Source: an uncultured Rhodospirillales bacterium
Lineage (GTDB): Bacteria > Pseudomonadota > Alphaproteobacteria > Reyranellales > Reyranellaceae
Assembly (NCBI GenBank): GCA_902825855.1
Contig: CADECW010000005.1
Coordinates: forward strand, 59,331 to 123,330
Direction: 5' to 3'
DNA: 64,000 nucleotides
Shown here: positions 8,939-19,229 of the stretch, piece after piece
Position numbering within the stretch: position 1 is the stretch's first letter
How the letters are laid out: every line of letters begins with the position of its first letter
Program-made: the position numbers and the translations under genes
The notes under the pieces: generated by a model
Told to the model about the DNA's origin: nothing
What the model saw: only the letters and a program-made list of their open reading frames with translations
Databases searched by the model: none

Positions 8939-9409
8939 CTACTTGCAGGCCAGGTTCTCGGCGCTGACGCCGACCTGGACGATGCGCGGTTTGTCGACTC
9001 CGGCGACGCCGACATATTTGAAGACACGGTTGTCGATCTCGCGCTTCTGCGCCGGCTGCACGACGACGCTCGCCGTGCCGGCGATCAGTCGCCAGAAAGC
9101 CGATGCCTGCGGCTGCTTGGCCGGATCGCGATTGAAGGTGAAATCGATGCCGGTGTTGGTCAGGTAGGCGCGCCCGCTGGCATCGGTGATCCAGAACTCC
9201 TCGATCGGTGAGTTGGCGGCGATGTCGCGCAGCGCGGCGTTGATCTCGGCGGGCTTCATGCCCGCCTTCTCGGCGGCGGCGACGTAGTTGGCAGCCAGCA
9301 GTGCCTGGCCGATCATGTACTTGCCGATGGTGGCTTCGCAATCCGCCGCCTGCGCAGGCAAGCCGGCAGCAAGGACCAGAGTGCAGACGGCGCGAGCGAG
9401 GAGCTTCAC
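8939..9409 (-). CDS. Small periplasmic protein with Cache-like sensor domain
   Basis: This 156-residue protein starts with a clear signal peptide ([19 protein letters not shown]) and is probably periplasmic. The rest resembles a free-standing Cache/PAS-like ligand domain: an N-terminal helical stretch, then [17 protein letters not shown], a central FWRLIAG, and [19 protein letters not shown]. These are features I associate with extracytoplasmic sensor domains of chemoreceptors. It has no transmembrane or signalling domain of its own. I chose the GTG at 9409, which overlaps the gloA stop as GTGA, because it gives a proper signal peptide. Function unknown; the domain call is a resemblance. Confidence 0.65.
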   Translation of the reverse strand: MKLLARAVCTLVLAAGLPAQAADCEATIGKYMIGQALLAANYVAAAEKAGMKPAEINAALRDIAANSPIEEFWITDASGRAYLTNTGIDFTFNRDPAKQPQASAFWRLIAGTASVVVQPAQKREIDNRVFKYVGVAGVDKPRIVQVGVSAENLACK

Positions 9410-9810
9410 TTCCGCTCGATCAGCTCGATCTTGTAGCCATCGGGGTCCTCGACGAAGGCGATGACGGTGGTGCCGAACTTCACCGGTCCGGGCGCGCGCG
9501 TGACCTTGCCGCCGGCCTTGGTTACCTCGGCGCACATGCCCGCGACGTCGGGCACGCCGACCGCGAGATGTCCGAAGCCGCTGCCGATCTCGTAGGGCTC
9601 GTGGCCCCAGTTGTAGGTAAGTTCGACGACGGCCTGTTCCTTCTCGTCGGCATAGCCAACGAAGGCCAGCGTGTACTTGCCTTCCGGCACTTCGCGCTTG
9701 CGCAGAAGCTTCATGCCCATCGCGCCGGTGTAGAAGGCCAGCGACTTGTCGAGGTCGTGCACACGGAGCATCGTGTGCAGCATGCGTGCGTTGGTTGCGG
9801 TGTCGGGCAT
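9406..9810 (-). CDS. gloA: Lactoylglutathione lyase (glyoxalase I)
   Basis: This 134-residue enzyme converts the hemithioacetal of methylglyoxal and glutathione to S-lactoylglutathione. It is a two-module vicinal-oxygen-chelate protein. Metal ligands are expected at His in MLHTMLRV, Glu in VVELTYNWG, His in GFGHLAVGV and Glu in YKIELIERK. The ATG is preceded by GGAGGGG. It follows fabZ by 11 bases and overlaps the periplasmic-protein gene. It appears to be the penultimate gene of the leftward envelope operon. Confidence 0.93.
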   Translation of the reverse strand: MPDTATNARMLHTMLRVHDLDKSLAFYTGAMGMKLLRKREVPEGKYTLAFVGYADEKEQAVVELTYNWGHEPYEIGSGFGHLAVGVPDVAGMCAEVTKAGGKVTRAPGPVKFGTTVIAFVEDPDGYKIELIERK

Positions 9811-9821
9811 CGTCCCCTCCT

Positions 9822-10301
9822 CTACCTGATCATGGCGGCAAACGTCGCCTCGGCCGAGACCTTGCCTTCGACAATGCCCTTGCCGGAGAACCTCCAGACA
9901 TTGGCGCGGCTCTGGATCTTCTCGACATGCAGTTCCAGGCGGTCGCCCGGCACGACCGGCCGGCGAAAGCGCACATCGTCGATCGACATGAAATAGACCA
10001 GCTTGCCGTCCGCCTCCTGCCCCAGGCTCGACATGACCAGCACGGCGGCGGTCTGGGCCATCGCCTCGATGATCAGCACGCCCGGCATCACCGGCTCGGA
10101 CGGGAAATGGCCTTGGAAGAAGGGCTCGTTGATGCTGACGTTCTTGATGCCGATGGCACTGCTGTCGAGGCGCATCTCGGTCACCCGGTCGACCATCAGC
10201 ATAGGATAACGATGCGGAATCAGCTGCAGGATCCGCTTGATATCGGCGACGGTCGCAGTCGTGGTCCCGGCCATGCTGGTCTTGTCGGTCTGCATGTTCA
10301 T
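9822..10301 (-). CDS. fabZ: 3-hydroxyacyl-[acyl-carrier-protein] dehydratase FabZ
   Basis: This hot-dog-fold dehydratase acts in type II fatty acid elongation in the cytoplasm. The family motif [14 protein letters not shown] and the catalytic His and Glu in [20 protein letters not shown] are present. I took the ATG at 10301 (159 residues); an ATG at 10295 and a TTG at 10319 are also in frame. It follows bamA after about 18 bases. In most Gram-negative genomes lpxD lies between these two genes and lpxA follows fabZ. Here neither is present. Confidence 0.93.
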   Translation of the reverse strand: MNMQTDKTSMAGTTTATVADIKRILQLIPHRYPMLMVDRVTEMRLDSSAIGIKNVSINEPFFQGHFPSEPVMPGVLIIEAMAQTAAVLVMSSLGQEADGKLVYFMSIDDVRFRRPVVPGDRLELHVEKIQSRANVWRFSGKGIVEGKVSAEATFAAMIR

Positions 10302-10319
10302 CCTGGCGCCATTCCCCAA

Positions 10320-12623
10320 TCAGAAGCGCGTGCCGAAGCTGAAGCGGATGTTCTCAGTCTTGTCCCACGGATCCTTCTGCAGCGGCACGGCGTAGTCTAT
10401 ACGGATCGGCCCGAAGGGTGAAAGCCACTGGACGCCTACGCCGGTCGAAACCCGCATCGTATTGCTGGTCAGCACCGTGTTGCTGTAGACCGCCGGCCCA
10501 CCCAGACCCCACAGCGAGCCGATATCCATGAACGCCTTGCCGACGATGCCGATCTCCTTCGGCAGGCCCAGCGGGAAGCTGAGCTCGGTGGTGGCGGTAT
10601 AGAAGTAGGTGCCGCCCAGCGCGTCGGTGGTGTTCGAATCGCGAGGCCCGATGCCGCCGACCTGGAAGCCGCGCAGCGTGTCGCCGCCGATGAAGAACAG
10701 GTTGTTGAGCCTGAGCGAGGATGCGTTGTAGGGCAACACCACGCCGAGCGAACCGCCGATCGAGGCGACGACGTCCTCGAAGATGCTCTGGTAATAAACC
10801 GCGTCAGCCGTCGTTCGATAGTACTGCTCGGTGCCGATCAGGCCCGCCACCGCCATGGAATTGCGCAGCAGGAACCCTTTGGTCGTGTTGATGCGGGTGT
10901 CGCGCGTATCCCAGGCGAGGGTCTCGGAGATCTCGTTGACGACCGAGGTGCCGGCGTTTTGCTGCACGATGGTCGAGGCCCAGGGCTGCACGTTGTAGAT
11001 GTCGGTCTGGCGCAGCGTGTAGCGGACGTTCTGACGCAAATGTTCGGTATAGGCCCAACCGGCGCGCAGCGCGAAGCCGATGCTGCGGTCGCTGTACGAG
11101 GCCACGTTCTGGCGGTCGTTGGAGGTGCGGAAGATGTCGATCCCCGCCGCCATCGGGCGATCCAGGAAATAGGGCTCGGTGAAGCTCAGGTCGATCAAGG
11201 TGCTCAACGTACCGATCGATACGCCGAGCCGCAGTTCCTGGCCCTTGCCGAGCAGATTGCGCTCCTTGATGGAGATGTCGCCCAAGATACCTGACGTCGT
11301 CGAGAAGCCGGCGCCGAACGAAATATCGCCGGTGCTCTGCTCGACCACCTGGACCTCGAGGTTGGTCTTGTCCGGCGCCGAGCCGGGCTGCGCAGAGATG
11401 TCGACCTTCTCGAAGAACCCGAGGTTCTTCAGGCGCTGCTGGCTGCGCCGCACCTTGGCGGTCGAGAAGGCATCGCCTTCGGCCAGGCGGAACTCGCGGC
11501 GAATCACCTTGTCCAGGGTGCGCGTGTTGCCCGAGATGTTGATACGCTCGACGTAGACCCGTGGGCCTTCCTGGATGTCGAAAGTGACGTCGACGGTCAG
11601 ATTGTCCTTGTTGCGCCGGATGTTGGGGCGCACCTCGACGAAGGCGTAGCCCAGCGAACCGACGATGTCCTGCAGCGCCGTCACGGTCTTCTCGACCGCT
11701 TCGGCGTCGTACCACTCGCCTTCCGACATGGTCAGGTAACTCTGCAGCACGTCGACATCTAGGCCCTGGAAGCGGGTCGACACCTCGACCTTGCCGAACT
11801 TGTAGCGCTCGCCCTCGCTGATCGTGAAGGTGATGAAGAAGCCTTCGCGGTTGGGCGCGAGCTCGGCCACTGCCGACACGACGCGGAAGTCGGCATAGCC
11901 CTCCGAGAGGTAGAACTTGCGCAGCAGCTCGCGGTCGAGATTGAGACGATCCGGATCGTAGCGGTCGTCGGACGAAAGGAAGCGATACCAGGCGCTCTCG
12001 CTGGTCCTGATCTTGCCGCGCAGCGTGCCGTCGCCGAACGCTTCGTTGCCGACGAAGCTGATGCGCTGCACGCCGGTCACGTCGCCTTCGTTGATCTCGA
12101 ACACCAGATCGACGCGGCCCTGATCGAGCTTGATGACCTTGGGTTCGACCGAGGCATTGTAGCGTCCGCTGCGACGATAGATCGTCAGGATGCGCTCGAC
12201 GTCGGCCTGTACGCGCGCCCGCGTGAAGACCTGGCGCGGCTTGGACTGGACCTCGTCGCGGAGCTTGTCGTCCTCGATCTTGCGATTCCCCTCGAAGGCG
12301 ACACGGTTGATGATGGGATTTTCCACGACCTTCACGATCAGGGTCGAGCCTTGCATGTCGATCGTGACGTCGGAGAACAGCCCGGTGCCGAATAGCGCCT
12401 TCAGCGATCGGTCGGCGGCCGCATGGTCGTAGGGCTGCCCTTCCTTGAGCTGCAGGTAGGAGCGGATGGTCTCCCGCTCTGCGCGGACGTTGCCTTGGAT
12501 CTGCACGCTCGTGATCGTGCCGCCAGCAGCCCCTGCGGCGGGACCACGCTGAGCATGCGCCGCCGTGCCGAAGGTCAGGATTGCCACAACGGCCAGAACA
12601 GCCCAACGAAAGATCAAACTCAC
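10320..12623 (-). CDS. bamA: Outer membrane protein assembly factor BamA
   Basis: This 767-residue outer-membrane protein inserts beta-barrel proteins into the outer membrane. It has a signal peptide ending in TAAHAQ, five POTRA domains (to about residue 420) and a C-terminal beta-barrel. The barrel carries the conserved [17 protein letters not shown] and the terminal aromatic FSFGTRF. I prefer the GTG at 12623, with GGGAAG nine bases upstream, over the GTG at 12632, whose ribosome site would touch the start. It follows rseP in the usual order. Confidence 0.95.
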   Translation of the reverse strand: MSLIFRWAVLAVVAILTFGTAAHAQRGPAAGAAGGTITSVQIQGNVRAERETIRSYLQLKEGQPYDHAAADRSLKALFGTGLFSDVTIDMQGSTLIVKVVENPIINRVAFEGNRKIEDDKLRDEVQSKPRQVFTRARVQADVERILTIYRRSGRYNASVEPKVIKLDQGRVDLVFEINEGDVTGVQRISFVGNEAFGDGTLRGKIRTSESAWYRFLSSDDRYDPDRLNLDRELLRKFYLSEGYADFRVVSAVAELAPNREGFFITFTISEGERYKFGKVEVSTRFQGLDVDVLQSYLTMSEGEWYDAEAVEKTVTALQDIVGSLGYAFVEVRPNIRRNKDNLTVDVTFDIQEGPRVYVERINISGNTRTLDKVIRREFRLAEGDAFSTAKVRRSQQRLKNLGFFEKVDISAQPGSAPDKTNLEVQVVEQSTGDISFGAGFSTTSGILGDISIKERNLLGKGQELRLGVSIGTLSTLIDLSFTEPYFLDRPMAAGIDIFRTSNDRQNVASYSDRSIGFALRAGWAYTEHLRQNVRYTLRQTDIYNVQPWASTIVQQNAGTSVVNEISETLAWDTRDTRINTTKGFLLRNSMAVAGLIGTEQYYRTTADAVYYQSIFEDVVASIGGSLGVVLPYNASSLRLNNLFFIGGDTLRGFQVGGIGPRDSNTTDALGGTYFYTATTELSFPLGLPKEIGIVGKAFMDIGSLWGLGGPAVYSNTVLTSNTMRVSTGVGVQWLSPFGPIRIDYAVPLQKDPWDKTENIRFSFGTRF

Positions 12624-12757
12624 CCCCGGCACTTCCCAGACGACCTGCCGGCCAGTTTCAGGACCGCATTTTCATAAACCGGCAATACGGACTTAGCCAC
12701 CCCTTTGTCCCCCGTCCTCGGCCCCGGGATGTCGCATCACGACACCGCGGCAACGCC

Positions 12758-14134
12758 TTAGGTAAACATGCGCAGGATCTGCTTTATGTCGTTGAAAGTC
12801 GCCAGCAGCGCCAGGCCGATCACCAGGCTGAACCCGACCTTCAAGCCGAGTTCCTGGGCACGCAGGCTTAGCGGTTTGCCCCGTATTGCTTCGTACAAGT
12901 ACATCGCCAGATGCCCGCCATCGAGCATCGGCACGGGCAGCAGATTGAAGATTCCGAGCACCACCGACAGCGCAATGACGAGATTGAGGATACCTGTCCA
13001 GCCGGCATAGGAAGCCTCACCGGCCGCCTTGGCGATGCGGATCGGTCCGCCCAATTCATCCACAGGCCGGGCCGCCGTCAGGATCTGCCCCATCGACGTA
13101 TAGAACATCGAGGTCATGCCCCATACGGCGCGGACGCCGGCGCCCATGGCCCCGAACAGGCCGTGATGGCGGACCTCGGTGACACTCCCCGGGCGGATAC
13201 GCAGCCGGCCGATCGTGTATTCCTTGCCGGCGCAGTCGACAGCCTTGTCGGCGATCGGCGTGACGAGCGCTTCGCCGCGCTTGCCGTCACGATTGTAGAC
13301 GATGGTGACAGGGCTGCCGGCGCGGTCTCCGATCAACTCCGGAATACGTGAGAAGTAGTCGACCGGCTTGCCGTCGATCTCCAGCAGCATGTCGCCGACC
13401 TTGAGGCCGGCCGCCTCGGCCGGGCTGTCGGCCGTGAAGCCGCCGACCACGGGGCGGACCAGCTGGTCCAGGCCGTAGTCGCCGAGCCGTATGGTGTTGC
13501 TGAAGCGGTCGGTTCGCTCGCAATACTTGGGAACGATGACGCCCTTCATCAGCTGATCCCCGCGTCGGTACTCGACGGCCATCGGCTTGCTGAGATGAAG
13601 GAACTGCGCTTCGGTGATGTCCTCGTAACGCTTGACCCGGCTGTCCCCCAACCGCACGACCTCGTCGCCCGTGCGAATGCCCGCCCTGGCGGCCGGCCCG
13701 TCGATCTGGACGGCGACGGTGGTCGGCGTATAAGGCTCGCCCGCGATGAAAAAGACAGCGGTCAGCACCACGAAGGCAAAGATCAGGTTGGCGAGCGGCC
13801 CGCCCAAAACGACGGCGGCGCGGGCATAGAGCGGCTGACTGAAAAACGCGCGTTTCCTTTGCTCGACTGTCAACGATTCGCCGGAGGGCGTTGCGCTGGT
13901 CGCGTCGCTGTCGCCTAGGAACTTCACGTAGCCGCCAAGGGGCACGGCAGAAATCTTCCAGCGCGTGCCGTTGCGGTCGGTCCAACCGATCAGTTCGGGT
14001 CCGAAGCCAATGGAGAAGACCTCGGCGTGAATGCCGAAGCGGCGACCCACCCAGTAGTGGCCGTACTCATGGACGAACACGAGAAGCGTCAGGACCAGTA
14101 TGAAGTACGGCAGGTAGGTCGTGAACAGCGACAT
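12758..14134 (-). CDS. rseP: Site-2 protease RseP (intramembrane zinc metalloprotease)
   Basis: This 458-residue inner-membrane protease cleaves regulatory transmembrane proteins such as anti-sigma factors. The zinc motif HEYGH is at residues 22-26 in the first membrane segment. Two PDZ domains follow (GPAARAGIRTGDEVVRLG and SPAEAAGLKVGDMLLEIDG), and the third zinc ligand lies in LPVPMLDGGH near the C-terminus. The length matches the two-PDZ form. It lies between dxr and bamA as in most proteobacteria. Confidence 0.95.
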   Translation of the reverse strand: MSLFTTYLPYFILVLTLLVFVHEYGHYWVGRRFGIHAEVFSIGFGPELIGWTDRNGTRWKISAVPLGGYVKFLGDSDATSATPSGESLTVEQRKRAFFSQPLYARAAVVLGGPLANLIFAFVVLTAVFFIAGEPYTPTTVAVQIDGPAARAGIRTGDEVVRLGDSRVKRYEDITEAQFLHLSKPMAVEYRRGDQLMKGVIVPKYCERTDRFSNTIRLGDYGLDQLVRPVVGGFTADSPAEAAGLKVGDMLLEIDGKPVDYFSRIPELIGDRAGSPVTIVYNRDGKRGEALVTPIADKAVDCAGKEYTIGRLRIRPGSVTEVRHHGLFGAMGAGVRAVWGMTSMFYTSMGQILTAARPVDELGGPIRIAKAAGEASYAGWTGILNLVIALSVVLGIFNLLPVPMLDGGHLAMYLYEAIRGKPLSLRAQELGLKVGFSLVIGLALLATFNDIKQILRMFT

Positions 14135-14164
14135 GGTTCAGTACACCACGAATTTCGTTTCACT

Positions 14165-15373
14165 TCAATTACTTAGCGATCGACCATTGACCGCTTTCTC
14201 GGCCCTGCTGCGAGCCTCCCGATCGGCCGCATGGACCTGCTGGACCGACTCCACCGGCTCCGACGAAAGGGTGCTCGCCGCCAGCACCTCCTCGACTACG
14301 CGGGCAATGTCGAGGAAGCCGATGCGCCGCGCCAGGAACGCTGCCACCGCCACCTCATTGGCCGCATTGAGCACGGTCGGTGCAGACCCACCCAGAGCCA
14401 GGGCCTCTCGCGCCAGACGTAGCGAGGGAAAACGGCCGGAATCGGGCCGCTCGAAGGTGAGTGGCGCCAAGGTCGTGAAATCGAGCCGCTCGGCGGGGCT
14501 GTCGATGCGCGATGGCCAGCCCAGCGCGTGGCTGATCGGAACGCGCATGTCCGGCGTGCCGAGCTGGGCCAGCACGGAGCCGTCGCGGTAGGCGACCATG
14601 GAATGGATCACCGACTGAGGGTGTACGACGATCTCGATCTGCTCGACCGGCAGGCCAAACAGCAGATGCGCCTCGATCAGCTCAAGGCCTTTGTTCATCA
14701 TGGTCGCCGAATCGATCGAGATCTTGGCGCCCATGTCCCAATTGGGATGCGCCAACGCCTGCTCGGGCGTGGCTTGGGCCATGTCGGCAAGTGCCCAGCT
14801 GCGGAATGGCCCGCCCGACGCCGTCAGGATCAGCCGGTCGATGGCATGGCGATGGCGCGGCTCGAGCACCTGAAAGATCGCGTTGTGTTCGGAATCGACC
14901 GGCAACAGCGCGCCGCGAGATTCCCTGATCGCTTCGATCAGGAGATTGCCGGCACACACGAGAGCTTCCTTGTTGGCCAGGGCCACCATTGCGCCGCGTC
15001 GTGCCGCCACGAGTGTCGACTCCAGGCCGGCAAAACCTACGACGGCTGCCATCACCCACTCGGCCGGCCGCGCCGCCGCCTCGATGACGGCAGCTGGACC
15101 GGCTGCCGCCTCGATGGAGGTTCCGGCCAGGGCATCCTTTAGCGCGCGATACCGCTGCTCGTTGGCCACGACGGCCATGCGCGCCCGCAATCGGCGCGCC
15201 TGCTCGGACAATGCCTCGACGGAGTTGCCGGCAACCAGAGCCTCGACGCGATAGCTGTCCGGGTCCCGCGCAATGAGATCGACGGTGCTTTGACCGACCG
15301 ACCCGGTCGATCCCAGGATCGTCACGCCGCGCGGCCGCGCGTGCGATGGCGCATTCCAGCCCGTCATGTCCAT
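14165..15373 (-). CDS. dxr: 1-deoxy-D-xylulose 5-phosphate reductoisomerase
   Basis: This 402-residue enzyme makes 2-C-methyl-D-erythritol 4-phosphate, the committed step of the MEP isoprenoid pathway. The NADPH motif [10 protein letters not shown] is near residue 19, the metal-binding DSEHN is in the middle, and TASGGPF forms part of the active-site loop. The ATG at 15373 has GGAGGG upstream and overlaps the end of cdsA by 10 bases. The frame is open further upstream through cdsA, but that is not coding for this protein. Confidence 0.95.
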   Translation of the reverse strand: MDMTGWNAPSHARPRGVTILGSTGSVGQSTVDLIARDPDSYRVEALVAGNSVEALSEQARRLRARMAVVANEQRYRALKDALAGTSIEAAAGPAAVIEAAARPAEWVMAAVVGFAGLESTLVAARRGAMVALANKEALVCAGNLLIEAIRESRGALLPVDSEHNAIFQVLEPRHRHAIDRLILTASGGPFRSWALADMAQATPEQALAHPNWDMGAKISIDSATMMNKGLELIEAHLLFGLPVEQIEIVVHPQSVIHSMVAYRDGSVLAQLGTPDMRVPISHALGWPSRIDSPAERLDFTTLAPLTFERPDSGRFPSLRLAREALALGGSAPTVLNAANEVAVAAFLARRIGFLDIARVVEEVLAASTLSSEPVESVQQVHAADREARSRAEKAVNGRSLSN

Positions 15374-16059
15374 GGCCACCCTCCGTCTGCGATCAGCCTG
15401 GCCAACGCCACGACGACGAGGACGGCCAGGAGCCCATCGACGCGATCGAGCAGACCACCATGGCCCGGAATCAACGTGCCGCTGTCCTTCACACCGGCCC
15501 GGCGCTTCGCTGCCGATTCCAGGAGGTCCCCTGTCTGTCCTACCACTGCCAAGCCTGCGCCAATGGCAGCCAGAGTGAATGTGTGCCCCATTGCAAAGGC
15601 ATAGCCCACCGCCGAACTCGCTACCGCCGCCCACGCCATGCCGCCGACAAGACCGGACCAGGTCTTTCCCGGGCTGATGCGCGGCGCGAGCTTCGCGCCG
15701 CCCGCGGCGCGGCCGACGGCATAGGCGCCGATGTCGGTCGCCCAGATGCAGGCCACGATCCAGACTATGGTTTCCCGGCCGTCTCCCGGCTGATGGCGCA
15801 GCCACAGCAGCGCGACGATGGCGGCCAATGTGTAGACGATTGCCAGAAGGCGGAACAGCAGACGCCCGCGTGTCAGCGCGATCCATTCCGAGATCAGCAG
15901 CGGCGTTGCCACCGCGGCCACCAGGTCGATCCAGGGAAAGCCGAACCAGAGGGCGGCCAGCAGCAGCGGCCCCAGGACGATCGCCGACACGATGCGCAGC
16001 ACCAGACTGCGATGCCGCCCGAAACGCCCGACCGGGACGTCAGCCGCCGACGCCGCCAT
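15364..16059 (-). CDS. cdsA: Phosphatidate cytidylyltransferase (CDP-diglyceride synthase)
   Basis: This 231-residue integral membrane enzyme makes CDP-diacylglycerol for phospholipid synthesis. It has about six hydrophobic segments and the family signature in two parts: [12 protein letters not shown] and, near the C-terminus, [13 protein letters not shown] followed by [14 protein letters not shown] chose the ATG at 16059, which overlaps uppS by about 20 bases. The longer frame to 16161 lies inside uppS. It overlaps dxr at its 3' end. Confidence 0.93.
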   Translation of the reverse strand: MAASAADVPVGRFGRHRSLVLRIVSAIVLGPLLLAALWFGFPWIDLVAAVATPLLISEWIALTRGRLLFRLLAIVYTLAAIVALLWLRHQPGDGRETIVWIVACIWATDIGAYAVGRAAGGAKLAPRISPGKTWSGLVGGMAWAAVASSAVGYAFAMGHTFTLAAIGAGLAVVGQTGDLLESAAKRRAGVKDSGTLIPGHGGLLDRVDGLLAVLVVVALARLIADGGWPWT

Positions 16060-16780
16060 ATCGCCGTTCGCGCCGCCGGAATTCGGCGATCGACTGCTCC
16101 AGGTGCTCCTTGCCGAAATCCGGCCACAAAGTGTCGACGAACACCAGCTCGGCGTAGGCACACTGCCAAAGCAGGAAATTGCTGATGCGTTGCTCGCCGC
16201 TGGTGCGGATCAGCAGATCCGGATCGGGCACGCCCGCCGTCAGCAGCTCCTGCTCGAAGCGCGCCTCGTCGATGCTGTCGGCCGTGAGCTCGCCGGCGAC
16301 GACTCGGCGCGCCAGGCTCCGCGTTGCCTGAAGGATCTCGTCTCGGGCACCGTAGTTGATGCATATATTGACGTCGATGCGGGTGTTGCCCCGCGTCATC
16401 TTCTCGGCTTGGTCGATGTCGCGCACGATGTCGGCAGCAAGGCCGTCGCGATTGCCGATGACCCGCAAGCTCGCGCCGTTCTTGTGAAGCTCCTCGAGCT
16501 CATTGCGCAGGTAGTGTCGCAGCAGCCCCATGAGGTCGTTGACCTCGTCGGCCGGGCGCGTCCAGTTTTCGGTCGAGAAAGCAAAGAGCGTCAGCACTGG
16601 AATGCCAAGCTCGCCCGCCCCCCGCACCACGCGACGTACCGCATCGGCGCCGCGCCTATGTCCGGCGACCCTCGGCAGAGCCCGCGCCTTGGCCCACCGC
16701 CCGTTGCCATCCATGATGATGGCAACGTGGTGGGGACCCGGCATCGGGTCTGCAGCTGCGGGCAGCGGCGCCGTCGACAT
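16040..16780 (-). CDS. uppS: Isoprenyl transferase (undecaprenyl diphosphate synthase)
   Basis: This 246-residue cis-prenyltransferase makes the C55 lipid carrier for peptidoglycan and other cell-wall polymers. The catalytic Asp is in HVAIIMDGNGRWAKAR near residue 25, followed by GHRRGADAVR, and FAFSTENWTRP is the conserved substrate segment. The ATG overlaps the frr stop codon by one base. It lies between frr and cdsA, the standard order, tying carrier-lipid supply to the MEP gene dxr just downstream. Confidence 0.95.
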   Translation of the reverse strand: MSTAPLPAAADPMPGPHHVAIIMDGNGRWAKARALPRVAGHRRGADAVRRVVRGAGELGIPVLTLFAFSTENWTRPADEVNDLMGLLRHYLRNELEELHKNGASLRVIGNRDGLAADIVRDIDQAEKMTRGNTRIDVNICINYGARDEILQATRSLARRVVAGELTADSIDEARFEQELLTAGVPDPDLLIRTSGEQRISNFLLWQCAYAELVFVDTLWPDFGKEHLEQSIAEFRRRERRYGGVGG

Positions 16781-17334
16781 CAGACCGTCTTGATCTCTTT
16801 TTCCTTGTGGGCCAGCACTTCGTCGACCTGCTTGACGTAGCGGTCGGTGAGCTTCTGCACTTCGTCGGATTTCTGGCGATGCTCGTCCTGTGAGATCTTG
16901 TGGTCCTTTTCGAGCTTCTTCAGCGATTCCATGCCGTCGCGGCGCACGTTGCGCACGGCGACCCGACCGTGCTCGGCGTACTTGTGGGCAAGCTTGGCAA
17001 GTTCGTTGCGCCGTTCCGCCGTCAGTTCGGGAATCGGCACACGGACGAGCTGTCCGTCCGGCGATGGATTGAGGCCGAGGCCTGCTTCGCGGATCGCTTT
17101 CGCGACCGAGACGACCAGCCCCTTGTCCCAGACGTTGACGGCGAGCAGCCGTGGCTCAGGAGCGTTTACCGTGCCGACCTGGTTCAGCGGCATGCGCTGG
17201 CCGTAGGCGTCGACCATGACCGGATCGAGCAGGTTCACCGAGGCACGGCCGGTCCTGAGACCGCCCAGCTCCTTTTTCAGCGCATCCATGGCGCCATTCA
17301 TCCGTTTTTCAAGTTCCTTGATATCGGCGGTCAT
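16780..17334 (-). CDS. frr: Ribosome recycling factor
   Basis: This 184-residue protein splits post-termination ribosomes together with EF-G. The sequence covers the whole family: [23 protein letters not shown] at the N-terminus, the central beta domain with [13 protein letters not shown], and the C-terminal helices with [18 protein letters not shown]. The ATG at 17334 lies two bases after the pyrH stop, so pyrH and frr are coupled. The frame is open further upstream through pyrH but is not needed. Confidence 0.96.
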   Translation of the reverse strand: MTADIKELEKRMNGAMDALKKELGGLRTGRASVNLLDPVMVDAYGQRMPLNQVGTVNAPEPRLLAVNVWDKGLVVSVAKAIREAGLGLNPSPDGQLVRVPIPELTAERRNELAKLAHKYAEHGRVAVRNVRRDGMESLKKLEKDHKISQDEHRQKSDEVQKLTDRYVKQVDEVLAHKEKEIKTV

Positions 17335-17336
17335 CT

Positions 17337-18062
17337 TCAGCCCTCGTCTCTGATGATGGTGAAGGTCCCCTCCCCGCGCATCGTGGCCGCGAAAGCGCCG
17401 GGCTTGTGGATGTCGAAGACAATGATGGGAATACGGTTCTCGCGGGCCAGCGAAATGGCTGAGGCGTCCATCACCTGCAGGTCGCGCTGCAGCACGTCCA
17501 TGTAGGTGAGCCAATCGTATCGCTTCGCCGTCTTGTCCTTCTTGGGATCGGACGAGTAGACGCCGTCGACCTGGGTGCCCTTCAGCAGCGCATCGACGCC
17601 CATCTCGGCGGCGCGCAGCGCGGCCGCGGTATCGGTCGTGAAGAACGGATTGCCCGTGCCGGCGGCAAAGATCACAACGCGCCCCTTCTCCATGTGGCGC
17701 GCCGCTCGGCGGCGGATGTAGGGTTCGCACACGGTGGTCATGGGTATGGCGGACTGCACGCGTGTCTGAAGGCCGTGGCGCTCCAGGGCGCTCTGCATCG
17801 CCAGTGAATTGATGACGGTTGCCAGCATGCCCATATAGTCGCCGCTCGCCCGGTCCATTCCCGATGCTGCGGCCGACACGCCGCGGAAGATGTTGCCGCC
17901 GCCAATCACCAGGCAGACCTGCACCCCCATCTCGTGCACGGTCTTTATCTCCTGGGCCACCATGCTGACCATGGCGGGATCGAGCCCATATTCCTGACCG
18001 CCCATGAGCCCCTCGCCAGAGAGCTTAAGCAGTACGCGGCGATAGCGGGGGCTCGACGGCAT
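17337..18062 (-). CDS. pyrH: Uridylate kinase (UMP kinase)
   Basis: This 241-residue enzyme of the amino-acid-kinase fold phosphorylates UMP to UDP in pyrimidine synthesis. [10 protein letters not shown] at the N-terminus, [11 protein letters not shown], the [28 protein letters not shown] region and [10 protein letters not shown] are all characteristic. It sits between tsf and frr in the usual order, 73 bp after tsf. No defects seen. Confidence 0.96.
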   Translation of the reverse strand: MPSSPRYRRVLLKLSGEGLMGGQEYGLDPAMVSMVAQEIKTVHEMGVQVCLVIGGGNIFRGVSAAASGMDRASGDYMGMLATVINSLAMQSALERHGLQTRVQSAIPMTTVCEPYIRRRAARHMEKGRVVIFAAGTGNPFFTTDTAAALRAAEMGVDALLKGTQVDGVYSSDPKKDKTAKRYDWLTYMDVLQRDLQVMDASAISLARENRIPIIVFDIHKPGAFAATMRGEGTFTIIRDEG

Positions 18063-18135
18063 CGGGGTGCCTCAGACTCCAGTTTTCTTGGGCAACGCGA
18101 GCCCGAGGACCAGCGCACCAGTGTCCGTTTTCATA

Positions 18136-19062
18136 CTACTTCTTGAGCTGGGCAGCCACCTCTGCCGCGAAGTCCTCGGACTTCTTCTCGATGCCCTCGC
18201 CAAGGCCGAAGCGCAGGTAGCCGGCCAGACGGACCGGGGCGCCGACCTGCTTGGCCGCCTCCTCGACCACCTTCGAGACCTTGGTCTTGCCGTCCATGAT
18301 GAAGGCCTGCTCGTGCAGCACCACCTCCTGGTGAAACTTGCGGATGCCGCCATCGACCATCTTGGCGACGATATCGGCCGCCTTGCCGCTCTGGCCGGCC
18401 TTCTCGCTCAGCACCGCCCGCTCGCGCTCGACGAGAGCCTTGTCGAGATCGGCCACCGTCAGCGACTGCGGGTTGGCCGACGCCACATGCATCGCGAGCT
18501 GCTTGGCCAGCGCCTCGAGCTTGGACTTGTCACCGGTCGATTCAAGCGCCACCAGCACGCCGATCTTGCCGAGATCGGTCGCAACCTTGTTGTGCATGTA
18601 GGATGCCACGACGCCGTCGGAAACCGACAGCATGCCGGCGCGACGCAACGACATGTTCTCGCCGATGGTGGCGATCAGGTGCGTGAGTTCGCCCTGCACG
18701 TCACGGCCAGTGCCGGGATAGGGCGTTGCCGCGACCTTGATCAGATCGCCGCCATTGTCGAGCGCGAGCTTCGCGGCGTCGCCGACGAACTTCTGGAACA
18801 GATCGTTGCGGCCGACGAAGTCGGTCTCGGCGTTGACCTCGATGACCGCGCCGCGAGTACCGTTTGCGATCACGCCAACCAGGCCCTCGGCCGCGACACG
18901 GCCGGCCTTCTTTGCGGCCGCAGACAGGCCCTTGGTGCGCAGCCAGTCGATCGCCTTTTCGAGATCGCCCGCGACCTCGCCCAGCGCCTTCTTGCAGTCC
19001 ATCATGCCTGCGCCGGTCTTCTCGCGCAGTTCCTTGACCAAGGAGGCCGTGATCTCAGCCAT
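18136..19062 (-). CDS. tsf: Translation elongation factor Ts
   Basis: This 308-residue factor exchanges nucleotide on EF-Tu. The N-terminal module contains [16 protein letters not shown], and the core contains TDFVGRND. The C-terminal part carries LVKEL-linked coiled segments and the [13 protein letters not shown] region. A GGAG precedes the ATG. It follows rpsB after 167 bp that contain two inverted repeats, which could influence how much tsf is made relative to rpsB. Confidence 0.96.
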   Translation of the reverse strand: MAEITASLVKELREKTGAGMMDCKKALGEVAGDLEKAIDWLRTKGLSAAAKKAGRVAAEGLVGVIANGTRGAVIEVNAETDFVGRNDLFQKFVGDAAKLALDNGGDLIKVAATPYPGTGRDVQGELTHLIATIGENMSLRRAGMLSVSDGVVASYMHNKVATDLGKIGVLVALESTGDKSKLEALAKQLAMHVASANPQSLTVADLDKALVERERAVLSEKAGQSGKAADIVAKMVDGGIRKFHQEVVLHEQAFIMDGKTKVSKVVEEAAKQVGAPVRLAGYLRFGLGEGIEKKSEDFAAEVAAQLKK

Positions 19063-19106
19063 GTGTCACTCCGTATCGCGCGCAACGCGCGTCCATTGAT
19101 AAAGCG

Positions 19107-19122
19107 CGCCACTATAGTGGCG
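19107..19122. repeat. Perfect 16-bp palindrome in the rpsB-tsf gap
   Basis: CGCCACTATAGTGGCG is a perfect palindrome about 45 bases upstream of the tsf start. It has no following U-run, so it is not a standard terminator. It could be a protein-binding site or an RNA processing or attenuation hairpin between rpsB and tsf. Confidence 0.5.
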
Positions 19123-19163
19123 GGTCATGACCCTCAAGCTCTTCCGTGGAGAGATGAGTCCGA

Positions 19164-19200
19164 GTGACGGGGGCAATCCGGAGATTGCCTCAGGCGTCAC
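19164..19200. repeat. Long interrupted inverted repeat in the rpsB-tsf gap
   Basis: The arms are GTGACG with CGTCAC (outer, 6 bp) and GGCAATC with GATTGCC (inner, 7 bp) around a CGGA loop, with short internal mismatches. In RNA it would form a stable hairpin between the rpsB and tsf coding regions. No T-run follows it on either strand. The flanking bases look like a dispersed intergenic repeat, but a genome comparison is needed to say so. Confidence 0.5.
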
Positions 19201-19229
19201 CCTCACCCAGTCTCGCCCGCGAGGGGAGG

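Noticed and set aside
14165..15886. dxr extended upstream through cdsA as a fusion protein
   Set aside because: The extra N-terminal part is a shadow of cdsA. The ATG at 15373 has a good ribosome site and gives the normal DXR length.
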